From: CAVUCH01 sp963739995
GTDB taxonomy: Bacteria; Acidobacteriota; Vicinamibacteria; Vicinamibacterales; JAENWD01
Length of the DNA: 64,000 nt
Direction of reading: 5' to 3'
NCBI GenBank assembly: GCA_963739995.1
Contig: CAVUCH010000013.1
Location: 265,413 to 329,412, forward strand
Each line of letters opens with the position of its first letter. Position 1 is the stretch's first letter. The notes under the pieces were generated by a model. It was not told where the DNA came from. It saw nothing but the letters and a program-made list of their open reading frames with translations, and ran no database searches. Position numbers and translations under genes: made by a program. Positions 20,673 to 30,161 of this stretch are shown one piece after another.

Positions 20673-21491
20673 CTAGCGCCCCGTGATGCGGATGCCGCCG
20701 TTCGTCGTCGAAAGCTCGACGCGGCTGCCACCGCCGTTCAGTTGGCCGTCGAGCCTGCGGTGGCTCTTCTCGCCCGTTTGTTGAAGCGCCAGATCGTCAG
20801 CGACATTGACACCGCCATGGACGACGCGCGCCGAGATGTCGGCTTTGGCGGTTCGCGGGAGCTGCAGGTCGACACCGCCGTTCACGGTTTCCAGAGTCAC
20901 GCCGGCGTCTGACAACGATGTGAGTCCGATGTCGACGCCACCGTTCGTGGTGTTCGCGTCGATGTGGCCCGACAGCCCCTCGCCCTTGATGCCGCCGTTC
21001 ACCGAGCTGGCGGTGACCTCGTTCGCAATCCCGTTCAGCCGCACGCCGCCATTCGTGGTGCGCGCGTCCACCCTGATCGTTTTCGGCACCTTGATGAAGT
21101 ACCGCACCTCGTGGCCGCCACGTCCCGATTTCTGAGGCGCGCGGGTCTCGAGGCGGACGGCGTCCGGCTTCACGTCCTCATACATCTCGAGCTGCTTCAG
21201 GATGGCCCGGGCGGCTTCATCGCTCGACGCCTTGACGACCCGTTCAGCCCTCACCTCGACGGTGCCCTCGTCGGTGCCTTGCTCGATGGTGACCGTCCCG
21301 TTCGTGTTCTTGACCTCGAACCGGCCGCCTGCCGCCACGGTGTAGGTCTTCTTCCACTCGTCGGATGCGCGACCCGAGGCGAGATCGACCGAAAATCCGC
21401 TCTCGCCCGCCCTGATGTCGCACCCGCCCCCGGCGAGCCCGGCAACCGCCAGGCACACCACAAACAGCGACGTTGGTGCACTTCGTGACAT
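20673..21491 (-). CDS. DUF4097-type beta-helix lipoprotein
   Basis: 272-aa exported protein. The lipobox LAGGGC near residue 25 predicts lipid anchoring. The body has repeated short strands around TNGG/VNGG motifs (TTNGGVRLNG; SVNGGIKGEG; TTNGGVDIGL; TVNGGVDLQL; VHGGVNVADD; TTNGGIRITG), the DUF4097/adhesin-like beta-helix pattern. The function is unknown. The start at 21491 is preferred because GGAGG lies 10 bases upstream; an in-frame ATG 24 bases earlier would include that site. Confidence 0.8.
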   Translation of the reverse strand: MSRSAPTSLFVVCLAVAGLAGGGCDIRAGESGFSVDLASGRASDEWKKTYTVAAGGRFEVKNTNGTVTIEQGTDEGTVEVRAERVVKASSDEAARAILKQLEMYEDVKPDAVRLETRAPQKSGRGGHEVRYFIKVPKTIRVDARTTNGGVRLNGIANEVTASSVNGGIKGEGLSGHIDANTTNGGVDIGLTSLSDAGVTLETVNGGVDLQLPRTAKADISARVVHGGVNVADDLALQQTGEKSHRRLDGQLNGGGSRVELSTTNGGIRITGR

Positions 21492-21544
21492 CTCCACGCC
21501 TCCTGCGGGATACATACGGCGAGCCCTCCGCTGCGGTTCAGGCA

Positions 21545-21668
21545 GGGGCTAAAAGGCTAAAAGGCCAAAGGCTAAGGGAGGCCCGTCGCGGCGCCAGTGC
21601 TGCCCTCAGCCCTCCCCTTCCTTTAGCCCTTAGCCCTTGAGCCCTTGGCCTTTAAGCCCTTAGCCCTA
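21545..21668. repeat. Inverted TAGCCC/GGGCTA heptamer array at the smc 3' end
   Basis: The left arm (~21545-21580) has GGCTAAAAGGCTAAAAGGCC-type repeats and the right arm (~21607-21668) has TTAGCCCTTAGCCCTTGAGC-type repeats, with a ~28-base spacer. On the minus strand it starts at the TAG stop of smc and could fold into a long imperfect hairpin. It matches the element at 7231-7320 in design but not in sequence. Confidence 0.75.
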
Positions 21669-24600
21669 GTTAAGCCGTACGGAAATCAGCTTCGAAACGC
21701 CCGGCTCCTCCATTGTCACCCCGTACAGCCGGTCCGCAATCTCCATCGTCTTGCGGTTGTGGGTGATCAGGATGAACTGGGTGTGGTGCAGCATGCCCTT
21801 CAGCATCTCCACGAACCGCCCGATGTTTGCGTCGTCCAGCGGTGCGTCGATCTCGTCGAGCAGGCAGAACGGGCTGGGCTTGTACTTGAAGATCGCGAAC
21901 ATCAGCGCGATGGCCGTCAAGGCCTTCTCGCCGCCCGAGAGCAGCTGCACGCTCTGCAGGCGCTTCCCAGGGGGCGAGGCGACGATGTCGATGCCGCTTT
22001 CGAGGGGATCGTTTTCGTCCAGCAGGGTGATGCCCGCGCGGCCGCCCCCGAAGAGCGTGCTGAACGTCTTCTGGAAGTTCTGATTGATCGCCGCGAACGC
22101 ATCACGGAACCGCGTCTTGGACGTTTCGTCGATTCGGCTGATCGCCTCGCCCGTCGCCGCGATCGAGTCCACGAGGTCCTTGCGCTGCGTCGTGAGGAAC
22201 AGGTGGCGTGCCTCGAGGGCGTCGAACTGCTCGATGGCCATCATGTTCACGGGGCCGAGCCGATCGATCTTGTCCCGCAGCTTCGCGATGGCGCCCTCGG
22301 CCGTGAGACTCGGAAGGGCTTCGGCGTCGATCGATGGTGCTTCAGCGAAGGCCGCGGCGTCTCCGGCTGGCGATTCGCTGCCCTCGTCGCCGGTCTCGTC
22401 CGGTTCCTCCGCGGCGATGGCGCGAGCATCCGGCACGGCCGCGCCGTCGCGCTCCATCTGTTCGACTTCCGCGAGCACCTGGTCGAGAGAGGCTTGCACG
22501 GCTTCGGCGGCCTGCGCTGCGAGGTGTGCGAGATCGCTCTCGGCGGTTGCCCGCGCGATCTCGAGACGCGCCACGTCCGAACGGACCTCCTCGTGGTCCG
22601 CGCGCGCCTCGCGGATTGCCACTTCGCGGGCATCGGCGTCCGCATGCGCGGCGGTGACAATCTCCTCTTCGGCGCGAACCGTGACCCGCATCTCCTCGAG
22701 CGCGCGGACGTCGGCGTCGAGCGCGCGCACACCCTCGCCGATGGCCTCGAGCAGGCCGGCGCGCTTCTCGTTCTTCTCGTTGCGCTCGGCGCGGAGCTGG
22801 AGCACGCGCGCATCGAGTTCGCGCGCCGCGTCCTCCAGGCGCTGCACGTCCGCCAGCAGCGCCGAGGCGCGCTCCGTCAGGCGCGCCGACGCCGCCTTCG
22901 CTTCCGACACGCGGTGGCTGATGCGCTCCGCCATCTCGCGCGCGGCAAAGAGCCGGCGCTGCGCCGTGTTCAGCCGTGCATCGGCCTCGCGCTGCTCCAC
23001 CTCGATGCGGGCAATGGCCTCCCGCGCCTCCGCCTGCCGGACATCCAGCTGGACGCCTTCGTCCTCGGCGCGCCGGCGCTCGAGAGCGAGCTGCTCCGCC
23101 CGGCGGGAAAAGCGTGCGGCGTCTTCCGACGCGCGAGCCAGCTGCGCCTCGAATCCGACGATGACCTTCTCGTGCTGGTGCAGCTCCGCCGCGGCAGCGC
23201 CAATCGCGGACTGCGTCGCCACGATCGCCTCCCCCAGACCGGAGACGCGTGCGGCCAGCTCGGATACCCCCTCGCGCTCGGTGCCGACGCGCTCACGCAG
23301 GTCGCGTATCTCGCCCTTGGTCGCGAGAATGCCTCGTGCCTCGGCCGCTGCGCCGCCGTAGACCAGGTGCGCCCCGCGCAGCACATCCCCGCCGATTGTC
23401 GCGATGGCCACGCCGCTCTCGCGAGCGGCGGCGGTGGCCTCCTCGTAGGAATCCGCAATCCAGGCTTCGCCGAGCGCTCGCTCGATCTCGCGTGCGTACG
23501 GGCCTGTGGCGCGCGCGACCTCGCTCAGCGGCTTGAGGCCCGGCATAGGAGCGGTCCGGGAGTCCGTCGCTTCGGGCCCACCCGCATCGAGCACGAGGAA
23601 GCCGCAGCGGCCGGCGTTCTGCTCGCGGACCAGGCGCAGTCCGGCCTGCGCGTGCTCGTGGCTCTGCACGATCACGTGCTGGAGAAGATCCCCGAGCAGC
23701 GCTTCGGCCGCGCGCTCGTACTGGCGATCCACGTCGAGGTAATCCGCGATCGCCCCATGCTGTCCGACGGCGCCATTCGCCTGGGCGAGCACGACGCGCA
23801 CGGCATCGCCGTACCCGGCGCGCTCGGCATCGAGCTCCTCGAGCGACCGCAGCCGCGCGGTGAGCCCGGCGAGCGCGTGCTCGCGTGCGCGCAGGTCACG
23901 CGCGAGCGCGTCGTGCTCGCTGCGGGCGTCTGCGAGCGCCGCCTCGTGCGTTTCCCGCAGTCCGCGCGCGCGGCCATGCGCCGCGTGCGCCTCGCGGAGC
24001 CCCTCTTCCGCTGCGACACGCGCGGTCGCGAGCGCTTCGCGTTCGACGCGGAGGTCGCCCTCCTCCACTTCCAGGGTTCCCAGCGTCTGCGTCACGCGCT
24101 CGCGCGATGCGGCGGCGCTCTGGATGGCATGCCTCAGCGCCGTGGCCGCATTGATTGCGGCAAACACCTCGTTGCGGGCGGCCTCGACATCGCCGTCGAG
24201 TCCTTCGAGGTCAGCTAACGCTGCCTGGTGGGCTTCCTGCTCGCCCGCGAGCATGGCGACCGCCTCGAGCCGCTCGGCCTCCGCCTGCGAGGCTGCCAGG
24301 CGGCGCTCTTCGATGTGGATCCGGCCTGGCTCTCGCCGCGTTTCCAGCCCCCCGATCTCGGCGTCCATCTCCGTGGTGCGCGCTTCGAGCGCGGCAACCT
24401 GTTGACGGTGCAGCTCGATCTGCTGCTCGCGCCGCTGCGTGTCGAGCTCGCAGGCATGCGCACGCTCGCGCGCGGCGGTTGCGCGGGCTTCGGCTTCGGC
24501 GAGCTCGATGCGCACGCGGCCGAGCACACCCTCGAGCTCCGCGACGCGAGCGGCTGCCACCGTCTCACGTTCCCGCACCCCGGCCAGCCGTACGCGCGTG

Positions 24601-25433
24601 TCCTCGATGGACGCGGAGAGCTCGCGGTAGCGTCCGGCGAAGAGCACCTTCTCCCAGCGGCGCAGCTCGTCGCGCAGGCGCTGATAGCGGCGCGCCTTCG
24701 CGGCCTGGCGCTTCAGCGTGCCGCGCTGCTTGTCCACCTCGAACACGATGTCGTCGACGCGCGTGAGGTTCTGCTGGGCGGCGTCGAGCTTCAGCTCGGC
24801 GGCCCGGCGGCGCGCCTTGTACTTGGTGATCCCGGCGGCTTCCTCGATCAGCTGCCGGCGGTCGGCGGGACGCGAGCTGAGGATCAACCCGATCTTGCCC
24901 TGCTCGATGATCGCGTAGGCCTTCGCGCCGAGGCCGGTATCCATCAGGAGCTCGTGCACGTCCTTCAGCCGGCAAATCTGGCCGTCGATCAGGTACTCGC
25001 TCTCGCCCGATCGATACAGGCGCCGGATCACCTCGACCTGCCGGTCGGTGACGGCCGCGTGACCGTTGCCGTTCGCCGCGCCGTCCATGTGCGCATGCCC
25101 GTTGCCGTTGACGTGCTCGAACCCGTCCGCCTCGTGGTGGGATCCGCTGCGGCTCGACGCGGGCACGGACGCGACCTCCGTCAGCAGCAGCTTCACTTCC
25201 GCGGACCCCGTGGGCTTGCGCGCATCGCTGCCGCTGAAAATCACGTCTTCCATCTTGTCGCCGCGGAGGCTCTTCGCGCTCTGCTCGCCCAGGACCCACG
25301 TGATCGCGTCCGCCACGTTGCTCTTGCCACAGCCGTTCGGACCGACGATGGCCGTGACCCCCTCGTCGAAGGCGAGCTCCGACCGATCCGAAAACGACTT
25401 GAAGCCGGCGATCTGGAGGCGTTGCAGGCGCAT
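21666..25433 (-). CDS. smc: Chromosome segregation SMC ATPase
   Basis: About 1255 aa. N-terminal ATPase head with Walker A GPNGCGKSN, long Glu/Arg/Ala-rich coiled coils, central hinge (LGDLLQHVIVQSHEHAQAGL), and C-terminal signature LLSGGEKALTAIALMF with Walker B FCLLDEIDAPLDD. SMC compacts and separates chromosomes together with ScpA/ScpB. The start at 25433 gives the exact family N-terminus (MRLQRLQIAGFKSFSDRSEL); an open upstream extension is not credible. Odd: residues ~87-130 of the head contain a Gly/His/Asn-rich insertion (HVNGNGHAHMDGAANGNGHA) between strands that are normally joined by a short loop. The stop codon abuts the inverted array. Confidence 0.95.
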   Translation of the reverse strand: MRLQRLQIAGFKSFSDRSELAFDEGVTAIVGPNGCGKSNVADAITWVLGEQSAKSLRGDKMEDVIFSGSDARKPTGSAEVKLLLTEVASVPASSRSGSHHEADGFEHVNGNGHAHMDGAANGNGHAAVTDRQVEVIRRLYRSGESEYLIDGQICRLKDVHELLMDTGLGAKAYAIIEQGKIGLILSSRPADRRQLIEEAAGITKYKARRRAAELKLDAAQQNLTRVDDIVFEVDKQRGTLKRQAAKARRYQRLRDELRRWEKVLFAGRYRELSASIEDTRVRLAGVRERETVAAARVAELEGVLGRVRIELAEAEARATAARERAHACELDTQRREQQIELHRQQVAALEARTTEMDAEIGGLETRREPGRIHIEERRLAASQAEAERLEAVAMLAGEQEAHQAALADLEGLDGDVEAARNEVFAAINAATALRHAIQSAAASRERVTQTLGTLEVEEGDLRVEREALATARVAAEEGLREAHAAHGRARGLRETHEAALADARSEHDALARDLRAREHALAGLTARLRSLEELDAERAGYGDAVRVVLAQANGAVGQHGAIADYLDVDRQYERAAEALLGDLLQHVIVQSHEHAQAGLRLVREQNAGRCGFLVLDAGGPEATDSRTAPMPGLKPLSEVARATGPYAREIERALGEAWIADSYEEATAAARESGVAIATIGGDVLRGAHLVYGGAAAEARGILATKGEIRDLRERVGTEREGVSELAARVSGLGEAIVATQSAIGAAAAELHQHEKVIVGFEAQLARASEDAARFSRRAEQLALERRRAEDEGVQLDVRQAEAREAIARIEVEQREADARLNTAQRRLFAAREMAERISHRVSEAKAASARLTERASALLADVQRLEDAARELDARVLQLRAERNEKNEKRAGLLEAIGEGVRALDADVRALEEMRVTVRAEEEIVTAAHADADAREVAIREARADHEEVRSDVARLEIARATAESDLAHLAAQAAEAVQASLDQVLAEVEQMERDGAAVPDARAIAAEEPDETGDEGSESPAGDAAAFAEAPSIDAEALPSLTAEGAIAKLRDKIDRLGPVNMMAIEQFDALEARHLFLTTQRKDLVDSIAATGEAISRIDETSKTRFRDAFAAINQNFQKTFSTLFGGGRAGITLLDENDPLESGIDIVASPPGKRLQSVQLLSGGEKALTAIALMFAIFKYKPSPFCLLDEIDAPLDDANIGRFVEMLKGMLHHTQFILITHNRKTMEIADRLYGVTMEEPGVSKLISVRLN

Positions 25434-25803
25434 GTTCGTGGTCCCCGTGTCCTTCGCCGCGTCAGTGAACGTCCGGTTGCATTGCGATGCCGCGCGCGCA
25501 GTCAGTTGTGCTCGACGATCGCGGCACGCACCCGTCTCTGGCGAACCTCCGGCGCGCACCGGCACACGTCTGCCGGTGGAGCGGCTGGGATTCGCTCGAA
25601 TTGCCCTATCAGCTGGGAATTGGACGCCGCCGACGACCGCGTCCGGGCAGGCCCTTTTTGCATCCGGTGAGGGATGCGGCCCCGGGGCCGCTCAGACGGC
25701 GGTGAGTGTAGCAAGGCCCATGGATAGTGGCAAGGCCAAAGTGCTACCCAAGGGTTAGTGGCTCGCCAGCCGAAACTTTGGCGATCCGCCCTGTCCCGTC
25801 GAA
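25434..25803. other. Gene-free stretch between smc and the S41 protease gene
   Basis: 370 bases upstream of smc and downstream of the S41 peptidase gene (both minus). It must hold the smc promoter, but I see no convincing promoter, terminator or small gene. Open frames crossing it are compositionally unlike proteins. Confidence 0.5.
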
Positions 25804-27429
25804 TTAGCGCGCCCCGGCTCTCGTGCCCCTCGACCGGGCCGTCTCGGTGAGCCGCTGGGCCTCGTCGAAGAGCCCCATCGCAAACTGTGCCTGCGGGTCT
25901 GCCGCCGTCAAGTGCCGGCGCGCGTTCGCCACGCCGAAGAGCGACAGGTCGATGTCGTAGTGGATCATCGCCTTGATGAAGGGCAGATCGGTCGCAAACG
26001 CCTGCTCGTCCATCTTCACGCCGGAGGAGGTCACCAGCTTGCGGAACTCCGCGAGCATCGCATCGTCCACGACGAACTTCGGCCCGACCACCTGGCGATC
26101 CTTGCCGGAGGGCTGCTGCCGCGTGTCGCCCTCGGCCCAGAAGCGCTGGGCAAACGTGGCGAACAGCTGGCGCGCGTAGAGGCCGCGCCCGAACTTGGTC
26201 GGGTTGAACCCCTCGATGGGCCCTTCCAGGTGGCGATCCGGCTCGATGCCGCCGCCGCTGTACACCTTGCGGCCGGCATCGGTCAGCTTGAGGTCCTTCG
26301 CGTCGTGCGTGCGTTCGGAGCTCTGCCCCCGCAGCGAGTAGGTCAGGTACTCGTCGAACGTGCCGTCCCAGGGCCGCTGGATCATCCGGCCGCTCGGAGT
26401 GTAGTACCGCGCCGTCGTCAACGCCAGGCCCGCGCCTTCCCTCAGCCGCATGACCGACTGGACGAGGGCCTTGCCGAACGTGGTTTCCCCGACGATGAGG
26501 GCGCGGTCGTGATCCTGCAGCGCGCCCGAGACGATCTCCGATGCGCTCGCGCTGTGCCGGTTGGTGAGCACGACGACGGGGAGCCGCGTGTACTCGCTTT
26601 CCTCGGTCGCGCGATAGGACATGTCCGAGTTCGGCATCCGCCCCTTCGTGTAGACGATGAGATCGCCCTTCGGCAGGAAGCGGTTCGAGACACGGATGGC
26701 CTGATCGAGCGGCCCGCCGGGGTTGTTGCGCACGTCGAGCAGCAGGCGGCGCATGCCCTGATTCGACAGGTCGGTGAGTGCCCGCGACAGGTCGCGGTCG
26801 GTGTTCTCGGCGAAGTCCCGCAGCTGCACGTAGCCGGTCTGCTCGTCCGCCATGAAGTAGGACGGGATGCTGGGGATGAAAATCTCGTCGCGGGCGACCT
26901 CGATCGGGATCAGCTCCTCGACCCCGGTGCGGCGGATCGACACCTGCACGGTCGTGTCCTTCGGCCCGCGCAGCTTGCGCACGGCCTGATCGCTCGTCCA
27001 GCCCTTCGCGTCCTCGCCGTTGATCCGTGCGATGACGTCACCGCGGCGAATGCCCTCCTTATAGGCGGGGGAGCCTTCGAACAGCGCCTGCACCGTGATG
27101 TCCTGGTCGATGACCTGGATCGTGATCCCGAGCCCGTAGTAGCGGCCTTCCTGCCGCTCGCGGAGCTGGGCGAACTGCTTCGGGTCCATGAAACTCGAGT
27201 GGGGATCGAGCGTCTGCAGCATGCCCCCGATGGCCCCGTAGACCAGCTGATCGGACTCGACCTTCTCCACGTACTGCGCCTCGATCGCGTCGAGCGCCGC
27301 GGCGAAGGTCTGGTACTGCTCCGGGAGGCGGTCTTCGCGGGCGGCCACGCCGTGGCCCAGCACACCGCCGAGAAGGGCAAACACGAGGATCGTGGCGATC
27401 CCCAGCATCAGGCTGCGAGAACGGGGCAT
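25804..27429 (-). CDS. S41 family C-terminal processing protease (CtpA-like)
   Basis: 541-aa exported serine protease. The N-terminal helix MPRSRSLMLGIATILVFALL acts as signal/anchor. A PDZ domain follows (ITVQALFEGSPAYKEGIRRG), then the peptidase core with the catalytic Ser in LTNRHSASASEIVSG and the Lys in GETTFGKALVQS. These enzymes trim exported proteins from their C-termini. The last ~150 residues are an extension beyond the core. The start at 27429 is chosen because it directly precedes the signal sequence. Confidence 0.88.
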   Translation of the reverse strand: MPRSRSLMLGIATILVFALLGGVLGHGVAAREDRLPEQYQTFAAALDAIEAQYVEKVESDQLVYGAIGGMLQTLDPHSSFMDPKQFAQLRERQEGRYYGLGITIQVIDQDITVQALFEGSPAYKEGIRRGDVIARINGEDAKGWTSDQAVRKLRGPKDTTVQVSIRRTGVEELIPIEVARDEIFIPSIPSYFMADEQTGYVQLRDFAENTDRDLSRALTDLSNQGMRRLLLDVRNNPGGPLDQAIRVSNRFLPKGDLIVYTKGRMPNSDMSYRATEESEYTRLPVVVLTNRHSASASEIVSGALQDHDRALIVGETTFGKALVQSVMRLREGAGLALTTARYYTPSGRMIQRPWDGTFDEYLTYSLRGQSSERTHDAKDLKLTDAGRKVYSGGGIEPDRHLEGPIEGFNPTKFGRGLYARQLFATFAQRFWAEGDTRQQPSGKDRQVVGPKFVVDDAMLAEFRKLVTSSGVKMDEQAFATDLPFIKAMIHYDIDLSLFGVANARRHLTAADPQAQFAMGLFDEAQRLTETARSRGTRAGAR

Positions 27430-27614
27430 GGGCCGGATCGTAACAAATAACCTCAAGGCCAGCAACGATTTCGAGGCACCCCGGAGGCCCGGCCCGCTTG
27501 ACCGGCTTGCGACCGGGTTCCTATAATGCAGTACGCACGCGAGTTGGCGACTGCTGCCGTGGGCCGGCAGTGGCGCCCATCCGAGGCCGTGTCCTTCACA
27601 GTTGGAGCTCTACA

Positions 27615-27884
27615 ATGTTTGGCTCGCTCGGCATGCCCGAACTCGTCGTCATCTTCGTGATTGCGCTGATCATCTTCGGGCCGCGCAAACTCCCGGAGCT
27701 TGGTCGCTCGCTGGGCCGCAGCATCAACGAGTTCAAGAAGGCGTCGAACGAGCTGCGGAGCACGCTCGAGGACGAGGTGCGTCTCGATGAGCAGCGCACG
27801 CGGGCGGCTGCGGCAACCCCGGTGACGCCGGCGACGAACACCACACTCGACGAGCCGGTCGCGCGGAACGCTGACAGCGCGTAG
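27615..27884 (+). CDS. tatA: Twin-arginine translocase subunit TatA
   Basis: 89-aa Tat pore subunit. One N-terminal membrane helix (MPELVVIFVIALIIFGPRKL), the FGPRKLPELGRSLG hinge, an amphipathic helix, then an Ala/Thr-rich tail. ATG 27615 has GGAG seven bases upstream. tatC follows 14 bases after the stop. Confidence 0.93.
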   Translation: MFGSLGMPELVVIFVIALIIFGPRKLPELGRSLGRSINEFKKASNELRSTLEDEVRLDEQRTRAAAATPVTPATNTTLDEPVARNADSA

Positions 27885-27898
27885 GCCAGGCCCTCTGC

Positions 27899-28723
27899 AT
27901 GGCACTCGTGCCTTTTCCCGGGTCCAACGCCGGGACCTCCCTGTACGACTCCGACGACGATCCCGACCTCGAACTGGAGGAATCCGCCGACGGCAAGATG
28001 TCGTTTCTGGAGCACCTCGACGAGCTCCGGAAGCGTCTGATGTGGGCCATCGCCGCGCTCTTCGGCGGCTTCCTCGTCGCGCTGTTCTTTATCGACCGGA
28101 TCTTCGGCTTCATCATGCGGCCGCTGGCCGCAACGCTGCCCGAAGGCCGGAAGATGATCTACACCGAGCCGACCGAGGCCTTCCTGCTGCAGCTGAAGGT
28201 CGCGGCGCTCGCCGGCGTCGTCATCGCGGCGCCCGCGGTGATGTGGCAGCTCTGGCTGTTCATCGCGCCCGGGCTGTACCGCCGCGAGAAGCGCCTCGCG
28301 CTGCCCTTCATCGTGTCGACGAGCCTGCTCTTCGTGGCCGGGGCGGCGTTCAACCACTACGTGGTGTTCCCGATCGCCTTCACGTTCCTCGGCAGCTTCA
28401 CGAAGGACTACATGGAGTTCATGCCGCGGATCACGCCGGTCTTCTCCCTGTATTCCCAGCTCCTGCTGGCATTCGGGATCATCTTCCAGATGCCCGTGCT
28501 CGTGTTCACGCTGGCGCGCCTGGGACTCGTGACGGCGGGGTTCCTGTGGAAGAACACGAAGTACGCGGTCCTGATCATCTTCGTGATCTCCGCCGTCATC
28601 ACGCCGACGAGCGATGTCGTCACGCAGACGCTGATGGCCGCGCCCATGCTCGTGCTGTACGTGGTGAGCATCGGGATTGCCTGGGTGTTCGGGAAGAAGC
28701 ACCTGCAAGAGCGCTTCGAGTAG
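27899..28723 (+). CDS. tatC: Twin-arginine translocase subunit TatC
   Basis: 274-aa, six-helix membrane receptor for folded Tat substrates. Conserved features are the cytoplasmic EHLDELRKRL, the periplasmic FLLQLKVAA region with Glu (TEPTEAF), and FAPGLYRREKR-like IAPGLYRREKRLALPF. The N-terminus has an acidic extension of ~30 residues before the core. No tatB is seen nearby; TatA may serve both roles. Confidence 0.95.
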   Translation: MALVPFPGSNAGTSLYDSDDDPDLELEESADGKMSFLEHLDELRKRLMWAIAALFGGFLVALFFIDRIFGFIMRPLAATLPEGRKMIYTEPTEAFLLQLKVAALAGVVIAAPAVMWQLWLFIAPGLYRREKRLALPFIVSTSLLFVAGAAFNHYVVFPIAFTFLGSFTKDYMEFMPRITPVFSLYSQLLLAFGIIFQMPVLVFTLARLGLVTAGFLWKNTKYAVLIIFVISAVITPTSDVVTQTLMAAPMLVLYVVSIGIAWVFGKKHLQERFE

Positions 28724-28785
28724 GCGTCGGCCGCATCACAGGCTCCCAGGCGCTGGCAGCAATCTCGCGTGTACCGGCGCACCAT

Positions 28786-28808
28786 GTGGGGCAGGGCTTC
28801 AGCCCTGC
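28786..28808 (-). repeat. REP-like 8-2-8 palindrome upstream of tRNA-Gln
   Basis: GCAGGGCT-TC-AGCCCTGC (28791-28808) preceded by TGTGGG. Read on the minus strand it is hairpin + CCCACA, matching the hairpin + CTCCACA element at 1893-1917 in size, loop and flank though with changed stem bases. This suggests a dispersed element family. Confidence 0.55.
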
Positions 28809-28835
28809 TGACGGCCGCTTCCTTCTGGGCCTTGT

Positions 28836-28909
28836 TCCGGGGTCGTTCAACGGTAGGACAGCGCCCTTTGAAGGCGCGTATCGGGGTTCGAATCCCTGCC
28901 CCGGAGCCA
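28836..28909 (+). tRNA. tRNA-Gln (anticodon TTG), CCA encoded
   Basis: Acceptor stem TCCGGGG (28836-28842) pairs with CCCCGGA (28899-28905). Anticodon arm GCGCC-CTTTGAA-GGCGC (28861-28877) with anticodon TTG at 28868-28870. T arm CGGGG-TTCGAAT-CCCTG. Discriminator G and an encoded CCA end at 28909. It stands alone, 25 bases after the REP-like palindrome. Confidence 0.93.
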
Positions 28910-29013
28910 ACCTCCAGCAAGTGATCGCCTGCGCGGTCCTCCCGGCGCCAGCCGACTCCCATTGACAGCGGCTGTACCTCTTTCAGTATTCTCAGCACAC
29001 AAGAGGAGGTCCC

Positions 29014-29562
29014 ATGACGAAAGCCCTCGTGTGCACCCTTGCCGCTCTGATTGTTGCTGCAGCCCCCGGCGCCGTCCGCGCGCAGATGCCGGAGCCGCCA
29101 GGGCCGGAGCACCAGATTCTCGCCGGCGAAGCCGGGACGTGGGACGCCGCGGTCGAAATGGCGGCCCCCGACGGGAGCACGATGCGCTCGACTGGCGTGG
29201 AGGAAGACACAGTCAGTTGCGGCGGCCGCTGCCTCGTCACCGCCTTCACGTCGGAGATGATGCCCGGCACGGCGTTCGAGGGCCGCGGCGTGACGGCGTG
29301 GGACAGCGCGAAGAAGAAGTACGTGGGCGCATGGACCGACTCGATGTCGCCCGGCATGGGCGTGAGCGAAGGCACCTACGATGCCTCGACGAAGACGATG
29401 ACCTCGTCCATGGAGGCTCCCGACATGACCGGCGCCGTCGTGAAAACGAAGACCGTCGTCCAGTACGCCGATGCCGACCACAAGGTAATGACTGTGTTCA
29501 TGACCGCCCCCGATGGCAAGGAAGCGCAGATGCTGAAGATCAGCTACACGCGGCGGAAGTAG
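29014..29562 (+). CDS. DUF1579 family exported protein
   Basis: 182 aa with a cleavable signal peptide (MTKALVCTLAALIVAAAPGA, likely cut after VRA). The remainder fits DUF1579: an N-terminal HQILAGEAGTWDAAVEM segment, then FEGRGVTAWDSAKKKYVGAW and a lipocalin-like string of beta strands. The function is unknown. Strong ribosome-binding site GAGGAGG six bases before ATG 29014. Confidence 0.8.
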   Translation: MTKALVCTLAALIVAAAPGAVRAQMPEPPGPEHQILAGEAGTWDAAVEMAAPDGSTMRSTGVEEDTVSCGGRCLVTAFTSEMMPGTAFEGRGVTAWDSAKKKYVGAWTDSMSPGMGVSEGTYDASTKTMTSSMEAPDMTGAVVKTKTVVQYADADHKVMTVFMTAPDGKEAQMLKISYTRRK

Positions 29563-29608
29563 GGCGGCTGGGAAACGGAACCTCCCCGAAGCCTGTCGGC
29601 GCTCGAGA

Positions 29609-30134
29609 TCAAGGTGGATCCGCTGGGCGTGACCCTTCCCAGGGCGTGAGCCTGGGCAGCCACCTTCGGACGTTGGTTCGGGTACTCCGTGTACGACGCC
29701 CCGAAGCGACGCTGGAGACTCGGCTCCTCGTAAAGAACCACGAAGGCAGAGAACGCCGCCCACAGGAACACGGCGTAACCTGCCAGCACCGCGCGACCGA
29801 GAATGAGGGCCTGCCCGAGGACAACGCCGAGAACACCAACGTACATGGGGTTCCGCACGTACCGGTACAGCCCCGACACCACGAGATGCGTGGTGGGCGC
29901 AATCGGGGCAGGAGTGCCAAGACCCTCGAGCGCGAAACGGCAGAATGACTCCACGACGACGGCCGCGCCCGCGACGACGAGGAGGGAACCGAGCCACCGA
30001 TCTGCCGGCGCGCCGAGCAATGGCGCTTCCACCCGCCAGCGAGTGAGCAGCCACGGGACGTACCCCGCCACCATCGCGGGAGCGACCCAGAAGAAGACGA
30101 AGGAGCCGATCAGCGCGCCTGCTCGCCTATCCAC
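29609..30134 (-). pseudogene. Isoprenylcysteine carboxyl methyltransferase-like membrane protein, one-base frameshift
   Basis: ~174-aa multi-helix methyltransferase of the ICMT/phospholipid methyltransferase type. Core motif LVVSGLYRYVRNPMYVGVL and the C-terminal YEEPSLQRRFGASYTEY. After TEY the frame running on to 29544 gives unrelated sequence, but one base dropped from the GGG at 29680-29682 restores the normal end RTNVRRWLPRLTPWEGSRP and a stop at 29609-29611. Possibly an assembly error rather than true loss. It methylates a small or lipid substrate that cannot be named. Confidence 0.75.
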
Positions 30135-30161
30135 CGTTCGCGCGTCTCGTCATCTTCACGG

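Noticed and set aside
21607..21668. Telomere-like TTAGCCC repeats
   Set aside because: Internal, imperfect and matched by an inverted arm, so a hairpin-forming intergenic repeat rather than a chromosome end.
21645..24218. 857-codon open frame antisense to smc
   Set aside because: Mirrors SMC codons; the SMC frame has all family motifs and this one has none.
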